Source of the DNA: Cognatundibacterium aquatile
Lineage (GTDB): Bacteria; Pseudomonadota; Gammaproteobacteria; Burkholderiales; Burkholderiaceae_D
Assembly: GCF_014699135.1 (NCBI RefSeq)
Contig: NZ_JACOFT010000002.1
Coordinates: forward strand, 620,001-684,000
Reading direction: 5' to 3'
DNA length: 64,000 nt
This document shows, piece by piece, positions 56,701-64,000 of this stretch. Each line of letters opens with the position of its first letter. The stretch's first letter is position 1. The translations under genes and the position numbers were made by a program. Under the pieces are notes generated by a model. That model made no database searches. It was not told the DNA's origin and saw only the letters and a list, made by a program, of their open reading frames with translations.

Positions 56701-56848
56701 CTGAAATATCTGCATTTCCCGTAGTACAACAGATGTTTGATCGTGTGCAGCGCAACAAATACCGTTGTTCATAGAGCAGATACGAGCAGGCAAGTGTCTG
56801 GCTGATGTATACTGCTGCCTCATTTCATTCCGCTTTCACCTCATCTTT

Positions 56849-57643
56849 ATGCGTCAATATCTGGAATTCATGCGTCACGTGCGCGATCACGGAACAAAAA
56901 AAACTGACCGTACCGGCACCGGCACGGTGTCCGTTTTCGGCTATCAGATGCGTTTTGACCTGAATGAGGGTTTTCCGCTGGTCACGACAAAAAAACTGCA
57001 TCTGAAATCCATCGTGCATGAACTGATCTGGTTCCTGGCCGGGTCAACCAATATCAAGTATCTCAAGGACAATGGCGTCTCTATATGGGACGACTGGGCG
57101 GATCAGAATGGCGATCTCGGGCCTGTCTATGGCTCGCAATGGCGCAACTGGCCAACGCCGGATGGCCAGCATATCGATCAGATTCAACAGTTAATTGAAC
57201 AGATCAAAAACAATCCTGACTCACGTCGTTTAATCGTTTCGGCATGGAATGTGGCCGATATTCCACAGATGAAACTGCCGCCCTGCCACGCGCTGTTTCA
57301 GTTTTATGTCGCCGACGGCAAGCTGTCCTGCCAGTTGTATCAGCGCAGCGCCGATATTTTTCTCGGAGTACCATTTAATATCGCCTCATATGCCCTGCTG
57401 ACGCACATGATTGCGCAGCAAACGGGTCTTGGCGTTGGTGACTTTATCTGGACCGGCGGTGATTGCCACTTGTATTCGAATCACATGGAACAAGTTGACT
57501 TACAGCTGTCGCGCGCGCCGCTACCGTTGCCGCAGCTGGTAATTCAGCGCCAGCCAGCATCGATTTTCGATTATAAGTTTGAGGATTTCGAATTCCGCAA
57601 CTACGAATTCCATCCCCATATTAAAGCGCCGGTCGCGGTGTAA
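56849..57643 (+). CDS. thyA: Thymidylate synthase
   Basis: Makes dTMP from dUMP with methylene-THF. From ATG 56849 the protein has 264 residues, the same as E. coli ThyA, with [18 protein letters not shown], the nucleophile Cys in [12 protein letters not shown] and [25 protein letters not shown] at 56808-56813 may be the -10. It is followed by folA, which recycles the dihydrofolate it forms. Confidence 0.98.
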   Translation: MRQYLEFMRHVRDHGTKKTDRTGTGTVSVFGYQMRFDLNEGFPLVTTKKLHLKSIVHELIWFLAGSTNIKYLKDNGVSIWDDWADQNGDLGPVYGSQWRNWPTPDGQHIDQIQQLIEQIKNNPDSRRLIVSAWNVADIPQMKLPPCHALFQFYVADGKLSCQLYQRSADIFLGVPFNIASYALLTHMIAQQTGLGVGDFIWTGGDCHLYSNHMEQVDLQLSRAPLPLPQLVIQRQPASIFDYKFEDFEFRNYEFHPHIKAPVAV

Positions 57644-57668
57644 TGAAAAAGAACAGAAAGTCATCAGC

Positions 57669-58151
57669 ATGTCATCCATGACCATTATCGTTGCTACGGA
57701 TAGCCAGTCAGGCATAGGGATCAACAACACCCTGCCCTGGCATCTGCCGGAAGATCTTGCGCATTTCAAACGGACAACCAGCGGTCATACGATCATTATG
57801 GGACGGAAGACTTTTGAGTCCATCGGGCGACCATTGCCGAACCGGCGTAATATCGTCATCAGCCGCAATCCGGCATGGCAGCATGAAGGAGTAGAAACTT
57901 ATCCATCAATAACAGCAGCGCAAGCGGCATTGGATGGACAAGACGCCTTCATCATCGGTGGCGCGCAAATTTATCAGCAGGCATTACCGCTCGCCGATAA
58001 GTTAATTGTCACCGAAATCAGCCAGACATTTGCCTGCGACGCCTTCTTTCCGGCGATAGCGCCGGAGGCATGGAAAGAAACGCAACGCGAAGAGCATTTT
58101 TCAGAACAAAAACAATTACATTACGCATTCGTTACATACGAAAAAATTTAA
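57669..58151 (+). CDS. folA: Dihydrofolate reductase
   Basis: A 160-residue enzyme with GIGINNTLPWHLPEDLAHFKR, GRKTFESIGRPLPNRRNIVIS and IIGGAQIYQQALPLADKL motifs. The start is MSSMTIIVATD at 57669; the second ATG (57678) is possible. It lies 25 bases after thyA, forming a functional pair. Confidence 0.97.
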   Translation: MSSMTIIVATDSQSGIGINNTLPWHLPEDLAHFKRTTSGHTIIMGRKTFESIGRPLPNRRNIVISRNPAWQHEGVETYPSITAAQAALDGQDAFIIGGAQIYQQALPLADKLIVTEISQTFACDAFFPAIAPEAWKETQREEHFSEQKQLHYAFVTYEKI

Positions 58152-58162
58152 AGGGAAACACA

Positions 58163-58732
58163 ATGTCAGGACACGGCTTTCACGTACACGGCCCACATGA
58201 CCATGAATTAGAGCATGCAGCGCATGGCAACGATGATTTTGCCAGCCGTATCGCCGTCATGACCGCGATTATGGCGACCGTCGGCGCCTTGTTTGGTTAC
58301 GAAGGTGGCGCTACACAAAATGACGCAGCCATGTTTAAAAACGAAGCAGCGATCAAAAAAACCGAAGCAGCGAACCAATGGAATTTTTATCAGTCAAAAT
58401 CGAGCAAGCAAAATCTGGCTGAGCTCGCCATGGTATTGCCCGGTGCCGATGCAGAAAAATACAAAGCTAAGGTAGCCCGTTACGAAAGCGAGAAAGAAGC
58501 GATCAAGAAAGACGCTGAAAAGCTCGAAGCGGAATCGAAAGAGTGGGAAGAAAAATCAGAAAACGCCTTGCATCAGCACCATCGCTGGGCGCAAGCAATG
58601 ACGGCGGTGCAGATTGCAATTTCACTTGCTGCCATCACATTACTGACTAAAAAGAAATGGTTGCAATATGCCTCTTATGGTGTGGCCGGTATTGGCGTAG
58701 CGCTTGCCGGGCTCGCCTGGTTTCATATTTAA
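58163..58732 (+). CDS. DUF4337 family membrane protein
   Basis: A 189-residue protein with a His-rich N-terminus (HGFHVHGPHDHELEHAAHG) that may bind metal, one membrane helix (about 29-46), a long charged coiled coil (about 85-135) and two C-terminal helices ending FHI. It matches the DUF4337 layout; function unknown. It starts 11 bases after folA and is probably co-transcribed. Confidence 0.85.
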   Translation: MSGHGFHVHGPHDHELEHAAHGNDDFASRIAVMTAIMATVGALFGYEGGATQNDAAMFKNEAAIKKTEAANQWNFYQSKSSKQNLAELAMVLPGADAEKYKAKVARYESEKEAIKKDAEKLEAESKEWEEKSENALHQHHRWAQAMTAVQIAISLAAITLLTKKKWLQYASYGVAGIGVALAGLAWFHI

Positions 58733-58747
58733 TATTGAGAGATCAGA

Positions 58748-59536
58748 ATGAAAAAACTTTTTAGCCTTATTTTACTGGTCAGTGCCTGTTCAGCGCAGGC
58801 GCAGACGGCAGAATTCGTCAATCTGGTGCCGGAAGCTTATTTACCTAAAGACGTTAACTTCTCGCTTGGTGGCGCCGTATTGTTCATCCCTAAATACAAA
58901 GGTTCCGATGAACACCGCGTTGCCGCTTATCCCCTGTTCGATGCGCAATGGAAAAATGGCGCGTTTTTCAGCGCATTCAACGGCCTGGGCTATAACTTCT
59001 CGAAAAACGCCAATTTGCAATACGGCCTGCGCATGTCGCTGGAAGCCGCGCGTGACGAATCCCGTTCTGGCAAATTGCGTGGACTCGGCGATGTCAGCAC
59101 TGCGCTGGAGCCTGGTGCGTTCCTGAACTACTCGTTCAATCCGAATTATTCACTGGTGTCGTCGTTACGCTATGGTTCCGGCGTCGATCATAATGGTTTG
59201 CAAGTCAGCCTCGGTGCGCGTGCGACAACTGCTGTAAACAAAGATCACCGGATCTCAGCCAGCATCGGTGCGAACTGGGCGAATAGTCATTATGCACAAT
59301 CCTATTTCGGCGTGAATGCCCGTCAGTCAGCTGCCAGCGGTTACGCGCAGTTCACACCTTCCGCCGGCATTACCGATGTCCGCATCGGCGCCAGCTGGCA
59401 CTGGACTATCGATACCAACTGGTCGCTGACGACCGGCGCCTCCATCAGCCGCTTGTCTGGTGATGCGGCGAAAAGCCCGTTCGTCTTTGACAAAACACCG
59501 GTCTCCGTCTTCTCTGCAGCAAGTTATCGCTTCTGA
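58748..59536 (+). CDS. MipA/OmpV family outer membrane protein
   Basis: A 262-residue beta-barrel protein with a signal peptide (cleavage near SAQA-Q), repeated amphipathic strands and a C-terminal Phe (SAASYRF), as needed for outer membrane insertion. The PEAYLPKDVNFSLGGAVLFIPKYKGSDEHRVAAYPLFDAQW start fits the MipA/OmpV family, named for a scaffold of murein enzymes. It lies 15 bases after the DUF4337 gene. Confidence 0.9.
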   Translation: MKKLFSLILLVSACSAQAQTAEFVNLVPEAYLPKDVNFSLGGAVLFIPKYKGSDEHRVAAYPLFDAQWKNGAFFSAFNGLGYNFSKNANLQYGLRMSLEAARDESRSGKLRGLGDVSTALEPGAFLNYSFNPNYSLVSSLRYGSGVDHNGLQVSLGARATTAVNKDHRISASIGANWANSHYAQSYFGVNARQSAASGYAQFTPSAGITDVRIGASWHWTIDTNWSLTTGASISRLSGDAAKSPFVFDKTPVSVFSAASYRF

Positions 59537-59557
59537 GTTGTACGCATGCTGACAGCC

Positions 59558-59593
59558 AAAGTGAGTATCGCCAGCGGTACTCACTTTTTTCTT
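59558..59593 (+). terminator. Rho-independent terminator after the OmpV-like gene
   Basis: Perfect 10-bp stem AAAGTGAGTA (59558-59567) with TACTCACTTT (59578-59587), followed by TTTCTTTT. Confidence 0.9.
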
Positions 59594-59839
59594 TTGAAGA
59601 GATGATTTTAATCAGAAGAACACGGCTCAATTAGCTTTTTTAACATCAAAAAATAGCGATATTCCGTAGTCGATGACAATCCCGTGAAATTACACTCCGA
59701 TTGCTTAAAATCACTGTTTTTTTTCACATGACAGACCACATATCTGAGAGAATTCGCTTCTTTGAATTTTTCGGCGCGCAAGCGGTTGATTTAACTTGCC
59801 CAGGCGTCTCCCCCGTACCAGGCTTTTTTGGAGACCTCA

Positions 59840-62110
59840 ATGAAATTCCGCTTCCCCATCGTCATCATTGACGAAGACTTCCGTTCTGAAAACACCTCAG
59901 GTCTCGGCATCCGCGCACTCGCCGATGCGATCGAAACTGAGGGCATGGAAGTGCTGGGTGTAACCAGCTATGGTGATTTGTCCCAGTTTGCGCAACAGCA
60001 ATCGCGCGCCTCTGCCTTCATTCTCTCGATTGATGATGAAGAGTTTGGCGGCGGCACCGACGAAGAAACCGATTACGCGCTGAAATCGCTGCGCGCCTTC
60101 GTCGAAGAAATCCGCTATAAAAACGCAGATATCCCGATTTATCTGTACGGTGAGACACGTACATCCCGCCACATTCCGAATGATATCCTGCGCGAATTGC
60201 ACGGGTTCATTCACATGTTTGAAGACACGCCGGAATTCGTCGCGCGCCACATCATCCGCGAAGCGAAATCCTATCTGGATGGTTTATCACCACCGTTCTT
60301 CCGCGCGCTGGTGCATTACGCGAATGACGGTTCATATTCGTGGCATTGCCCGGGACACTCAGGTGGCGTCGCCTTCCTGAAGTCACCGATAGGACAGATG
60401 TTCCATCAATTTTTTGGTGAAAACATGCTGCGTGCCGACGTGTGTAACGCAGTTGAAGAACTCGGTCAGTTGCTCGATCATACCGGCCCGGTTGCTGCTT
60501 CAGAACGGAATGCCGCACGCATTTTCAATGCTGATCACTGCTACTTCGTCACCAACGGTACGTCCACCTCGAACAAGATGGTATGGCATTCCACTGTGGC
60601 GCCCGGCGACATCGTGGTCGTTGACCGCAACTGCCATAAATCGATTTTGCATTCGATTATTATGTGCGGAGCGATTCCCGTTTTCCTGATGCCAACCCGC
60701 AATCACCTCGGTATTATCGGCCCGATTCCGCTGGAAGAATTCAGCATGGAAAGCATACGCCGCAAGATCGAGGCGAATCCGTTTGCACGCGAAGCGAAAA
60801 ATAAGAAGCCACGCATTCTGACTATCACACAATCGACCTACGATGGTGTGCTGTACAACGTCGAAGTGTTGAAAGACTTGCTGGATGGTGAAATCGACAC
60901 TTTGCATTTCGACGAAGCCTGGTTACCACATGCGACCTTCCACGAGTTCTACAAAGACATGCATGCGATAGGCAAAGATCGCCCACGCGCCAAGCAATCC
61001 ATGATTTTCTCAACGCAATCGACACATAAATTGCTGGCGGGGATTTCTCAGGCATCGCAAATTCTGGTGCGCGAATCGCAGACCGTTAAACTGGATCGCG
61101 ACAGCTTCAATGAAGCTTACCTGATGCATACCTCAACCTCGCCGCAATACTCCATCATCGCCTCATGCGATGTGGCAGCCGCCATGATGGAAGCGCCGGG
61201 CGGCACTGCGCTGGTGGAAGAGTCGATTCTGGAAGCACTGGATTTCCGCCGTGCGATGCGTAAAGTTGATCAGGAATGGGGTAAAGACTGGTGGTTCCAG
61301 GTCTGGGGACCAGAAGAGTTTTCTGATGACGGCATAGGCTCACGCGAAGACTGGGTCATCCGCGCGGAAGACAACTGGCATGGTTTCGGCAACCTCGCGT
61401 CGGGCTTTAACATGCTCGATCCGATCAAGGCAACCATCGTCACACCGGGCTTGTCGCTGGAAGGCAAATTTGGCGAAACCGGCATTCCGGCATCGATCGT
61501 GACCAAGTACCTGGCGGAACACGGCGTGATTGTTGAAAAATGCGGCCTGTATTCCTTCTTCATCATGTTTACCATCGGCATTACCAAAGGTCGCTGGAAT
61601 ACATTACTGACTGCACTGCAACAGTTCAAAGATGATTACGACAAAAATCAGCCGATTTGGCGCATTTTGCCTGAGTTTGCGGCAGCAAACCCACGCTATG
61701 AAGGCGCTGGGCTGAAAGACCTGTGCCAGGGCATTCATGAAGCCTACAAAGGCCATGATGTCGCCCGTCTGACAACAGAAATGTATCTGTCTGATATGCA
61801 ACCGGCGATGAAACCATCCGATGCATTTGCGATGATGGCGCACCGCGAGATTGAGCGTGTTTCGATTGATGAACTGGAAGGACGTGTCACCGCGATTCTG
61901 CTGACACCGTATCCACCAGGTATTCCGCTGCTGATTCCGGGCGAGCGTTTCAACCGCACTATCGTTGATTATCTGCGTTTCGTCCGCGACTTCAATGATC
62001 GCTTCCCCGGCTTTGAAACTGACTGTCACGGATTAGTCAAAGCAGAGCTGAATGGCAAATTGGGTTACTTTGTTGACTGTGTGAAACTCGGCGCAGAAAA
62101 CGGCAAATAA
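59840..62110 (+). CDS. Arginine/lysine/ornithine decarboxylase (Orn/Lys/Arg class I)
   Basis: A 756-residue fold-type I PLP decarboxylase with an N-terminal receiver-like wing domain (MKFRFPIVIIDEDFRSE...), the core (SWHCPGHSGGVAFLKSPIGQMFHQFFGEN, FVTNGTSTSNKMV, HFDEAW with the PLP Asp, STQSTHKLLAG with the PLP Lys) and the C-terminal domain (LTPYPPGIPLLIPGERF). Pseudomonas LdcA has the same length and order, but substrate (lysine, arginine or ornithine) is not decided by sequence. ATG 59840 has GGAGA upstream. Likely role: polyamine synthesis or acid resistance. Confidence 0.93.
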   Translation: MKFRFPIVIIDEDFRSENTSGLGIRALADAIETEGMEVLGVTSYGDLSQFAQQQSRASAFILSIDDEEFGGGTDEETDYALKSLRAFVEEIRYKNADIPIYLYGETRTSRHIPNDILRELHGFIHMFEDTPEFVARHIIREAKSYLDGLSPPFFRALVHYANDGSYSWHCPGHSGGVAFLKSPIGQMFHQFFGENMLRADVCNAVEELGQLLDHTGPVAASERNAARIFNADHCYFVTNGTSTSNKMVWHSTVAPGDIVVVDRNCHKSILHSIIMCGAIPVFLMPTRNHLGIIGPIPLEEFSMESIRRKIEANPFAREAKNKKPRILTITQSTYDGVLYNVEVLKDLLDGEIDTLHFDEAWLPHATFHEFYKDMHAIGKDRPRAKQSMIFSTQSTHKLLAGISQASQILVRESQTVKLDRDSFNEAYLMHTSTSPQYSIIASCDVAAAMMEAPGGTALVEESILEALDFRRAMRKVDQEWGKDWWFQVWGPEEFSDDGIGSREDWVIRAEDNWHGFGNLASGFNMLDPIKATIVTPGLSLEGKFGETGIPASIVTKYLAEHGVIVEKCGLYSFFIMFTIGITKGRWNTLLTALQQFKDDYDKNQPIWRILPEFAAANPRYEGAGLKDLCQGIHEAYKGHDVARLTTEMYLSDMQPAMKPSDAFAMMAHREIERVSIDELEGRVTAILLTPYPPGIPLLIPGERFNRTIVDYLRFVRDFNDRFPGFETDCHGLVKAELNGKLGYFVDCVKLGAENGK

Positions 62111-62140
62111 ACCTCACGCAAGCCCCGATAAAACATCAAA

Positions 62141-62182
62141 AGCACCTGAAAATCTTTCAATTTTCAGGTGCTTGTTTTATTG
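62141..62182 (+). terminator. Rho-independent terminator after the decarboxylase gene
   Basis: Perfect 12-bp stem AGCACCTGAAAA (62141-62152) with TTTTCAGGTGCT (62161-62172), followed by TGTTTTATTG. Confidence 0.9.
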
Positions 62183-62293
62183 TTACATGCAATCATGTAA
62201 CACCGGAATAACCGGGCGGCCCGGCAATAAAAGTAATGCCTGCTGCCGATCACAGAATAACAATGCGCTGCGACCAATTGATGGAAATGACAG

Positions 62294-63217
62294 ATGGGTG
62301 AAGTACAAGGATTAATGTCTCTGAAACATGCCGATGTTGCCGTCGGCCAGACGATACACTGGCCCATTTATAATCAGGCTGGTCAGATATTATTTAAATC
62401 AGGCGTTCACATTGCGGATCAACAGCAACTGAATCATCTGTTAGAAGTCGGTTACTGCGATGCGAATAATTTGTGGGATAGTATCCCTTCAAAACTGCCA
62501 AGCCTCGAACAACTCGGCGCAAAGACCGTACCCGACACAACATCAAAACCAGCAGAAGAACTGAATAAAGAAACCATTGTCGAGCTCGACAGTGTGCGCT
62601 GGACCGTCGGCGAAATATTTCATCTGCAAACGCATGATCAGGCCGCAACTCGCTACACGGTCAGACTGATAGGCTATGTAAAAAATAAATCATTGCTCGT
62701 CACCGCGCCAACTATCGATGGGCGATCTGCATCTATCCGTGAAGGACAGGCATTTATCATCCGTGCTTTCCCCGGTAAAAAAGCCTACGCATTTACCGCG
62801 AATCTGCTCAAATACGTGTACATGCCCTTTTCTTATCTGCACCTCAGCTATCCGAGACAGGTGCGCTCGACCACCATCCGCCAGGGTGCGCGTGCAACCG
62901 TCAGAATCATCGCTTCTGTCACGATCGGTAATCCGGAACAAACTGCTGCCGCCACGCTGGGAGACCTCAGCATGGGCGGCACTTCCGGTGTAGTGAAAAA
63001 ATCCATAGGAAAAAAAGGCGATGTCGGTGTCATCAAATTCAAAGTCAACGCCGCTGGCAACGATGAGTATCTGGTGCTGGACGTGATTCTGCGTTCGGTG
63101 GCCATCACCGAAACCGGCGAAGAATTCCGTCTCGGTTTCGAGTTTATTAATCTGACACCGCAGTCCAGATTAATTTTGTCTGCGTTTGTGCATCAGACAC
63201 TGGCAGAGATGGATTAA
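62294..63217 (+). CDS. PilZ domain protein (c-di-GMP binding, YcgR-like)
   Basis: A 307-residue protein with an N-terminal module (about 1-85) and a YcgR-N-like module, then a PilZ domain near residues 185-300. The PilZ signatures are the Arg-rich start YPRQVRSTTIRQGARATVRI and DLSMGGTSG (DxSxxG). It probably senses c-di-GMP to control motility or surface behaviour. Monocistronic, between two terminators. Confidence 0.87.
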   Translation: MGEVQGLMSLKHADVAVGQTIHWPIYNQAGQILFKSGVHIADQQQLNHLLEVGYCDANNLWDSIPSKLPSLEQLGAKTVPDTTSKPAEELNKETIVELDSVRWTVGEIFHLQTHDQAATRYTVRLIGYVKNKSLLVTAPTIDGRSASIREGQAFIIRAFPGKKAYAFTANLLKYVYMPFSYLHLSYPRQVRSTTIRQGARATVRIIASVTIGNPEQTAAATLGDLSMGGTSGVVKKSIGKKGDVGVIKFKVNAAGNDEYLVLDVILRSVAITETGEEFRLGFEFINLTPQSRLILSAFVHQTLAEMD

Positions 63218-63243
63218 GTTCCGCATAGTCAAGGCCACAAAAT

Positions 63244-63280
63244 AAAAACGGACGGTTTCAATCACCGTCCGTTTTTGTTT
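63244..63280. terminator. Bidirectional terminator between PilZ gene and dcd
   Basis: Stem CGGACGG (63249-63255) with CCGTCCG (63265-63271), flanked by A5 and T5. Confidence 0.9.
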
Positions 63281-63308
63281 GCCGAAACGCCAGACAATGG
63301 CGACGACA

Positions 63309-63875
63309 TCAGGTTTTTGGCAAAGTCACGCCATGCTGACCCTGATATTTTCCGCCGCGATCTTTGTAAGACGTTTCGCATACTTCATCGCTTTCGAAAA
63401 ACAAGACCTGCGCACAACCTTCGCCTGCATAAATCTTGGCTGGCAGCGGCGTGGTATTCGAGAATTCCAGCGTCACGTAGCCTTCCCATTCAGGCTCAAA
63501 CGGCGTCACATTAACGATAATGCCGCAGCGCGCGTAGGTTGATTTGCCGAGGCAGATCGTCAGCACATTGCGCGGAATACGGAAATACTCCATGGTTCGT
63601 GCCAGCGCAAAAGAATTTGGCGGGATAATGCAAACATCACCTTTAAAATCGACAAACGATTTTTCATCGAAATTTTTTGGGTCGACGATCGTGCTGTTGA
63701 TATTGGTGAAGATTTTGAATTCGTCGGCACAACGGATATCGTAGCCATACGATGACGTGCCGTAGCTGACGATGCGCTGACCGTCACGCTCGCGCACCTG
63801 ACCAGCCTCAAACGGCTCGATCATGTTCGTCGATTCCGCCATCCGGCGTATCCATTTATCTGATTTGATACTCAT
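63309..63875 (-). CDS. dcd: dCTP deaminase
   Basis: Converts dCTP to dUTP, feeding dTMP synthesis. The 188-residue protein has [36 protein letters not shown] with the catalytic Glu, and [14 protein letters not shown] at the C-terminus. GGAGA precedes the ATG at 63875. The remaining bases to 64000 hold no gene I can support. Confidence 0.97.
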   Translation of the reverse strand: MSIKSDKWIRRMAESTNMIEPFEAGQVRERDGQRIVSYGTSSYGYDIRCADEFKIFTNINSTIVDPKNFDEKSFVDFKGDVCIIPPNSFALARTMEYFRIPRNVLTICLGKSTYARCGIIVNVTPFEPEWEGYVTLEFSNTTPLPAKIYAGEGCAQVLFFESDEVCETSYKDRGGKYQGQHGVTLPKT

Positions 63876-64000
63876 GCAAAATCTCCTGCCCGATTGATAT
63901 TGGGTGGAATTTTACGCGAAATCGCCCCGTGAATTAAGCTTATTACATGCGCTACCCTGCAGAAAACACATGTCGTGATGATCAGACGCCGCAAACCGCG

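Noticed and set aside
1..64000. CRISPR array
   Set aside because: The only dispersed repeats are six single elements many kilobases apart; there is no repeat-spacer periodicity.
1..64000. tRNA, rRNA or insertion sequence
   Set aside because: No cloverleaf with a TTCRA arm, no rRNA segment and no transposase-like protein was seen in the gaps or frames.

Overview
The window looks like chromosomal DNA of a betaproteobacterium of the order Burkholderiales, most likely the Oxalobacteraceae (Herminiimonas/Janthinobacterium type). This is an inference from protein style (ThrC, IscR, HscA, DUF1272 and VF530 proteins), the ribBA gene with a degenerate RibA half, the ffs-dnaX-ybaB-recR order and the moderate GC content. 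I see no rRNA, tRNA, prophage, insertion sequence or CRISPR array. Nearly everything is core metabolism, with a few accessory modules and an unusual family of dispersed intergenic repeats.

Layout. 1-8650 (minus): type II secretion operon gspG-H-I-J-K-L-M-N-D-E, with gspE cut by the window start. 8975-11536 (minus): Tat-exported molybdenum hydroxylase large subunit and a DUF1289 protein. 11902-12504: marC. 12622-18564 (minus): ffs (4.5S RNA), a K+ channel, dnaX, ybaB, recR, a class III CoA-transferase and a 42-residue membrane peptide. 18931-26445: ubiD, a lytic transglycosylase behind a long hairpin-rich leader, an aminotransferase, nusB-ribH-ribBA (minus order ribBA, ribH, nusB) and a PhzF-like protein. 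26956-28742: BlaI-type repressor and M56 (BlaR1-like) sensor with two operator-like dyads. 29060-31975: DUF1272, EamA exporter, thrC. 33-37 kb (minus): OFA-type transporter, FdhF/YdeP-like molybdoenzyme, a 97-residue protein and FdhD, preceded by a perfect FNR-type box. 37.5-41.9 kb: XRE-cupin regulator divergent from a threonine/serine catabolic operon (kbl, SDR-type tdh, sda). 41.9-45.1 kb: a prolyl-oligopeptidase homologue without its catalytic residues and two small exported proteins. 45.2-48.5 kb: Lrp regulator divergent from a saccharopine-dehydrogenase-like enzyme and an ALDH7 dehydrogenase, probably lysine catabolism. 48.7-56.6 kb: VF530, the isc operon (iscR-S-U-A-hscB-hscA-fdx-iscX) and an orphan histidine kinase. 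56.8-59.5 kb: thyA, folA, DUF4337, MipA/OmpV porin-like protein. 59.8-63.9 kb: basic amino acid decarboxylase, PilZ protein, dcd.

The most unusual signal is a family of six short (about 70-84 bp) intergenic elements (8885, 18809, 26659, 45085, 48604, 56622). Each starts with a palindromic head of the form ATACT-(5-7 G/C)-AGTAT and ends with a single G/C-tract half site (GGGAGTAT or its complement). Four of the six share an internal body. The head resembles RcnR/CsoR-family operators, but the placement is that of a REP/MITE-like repeat. Other points worth following are the structured leader at about 20584-20901, the dead prolyl oligopeptidase, the transporter with an apparently fused small subunit, and the ffs gene hidden under a spurious reading frame.
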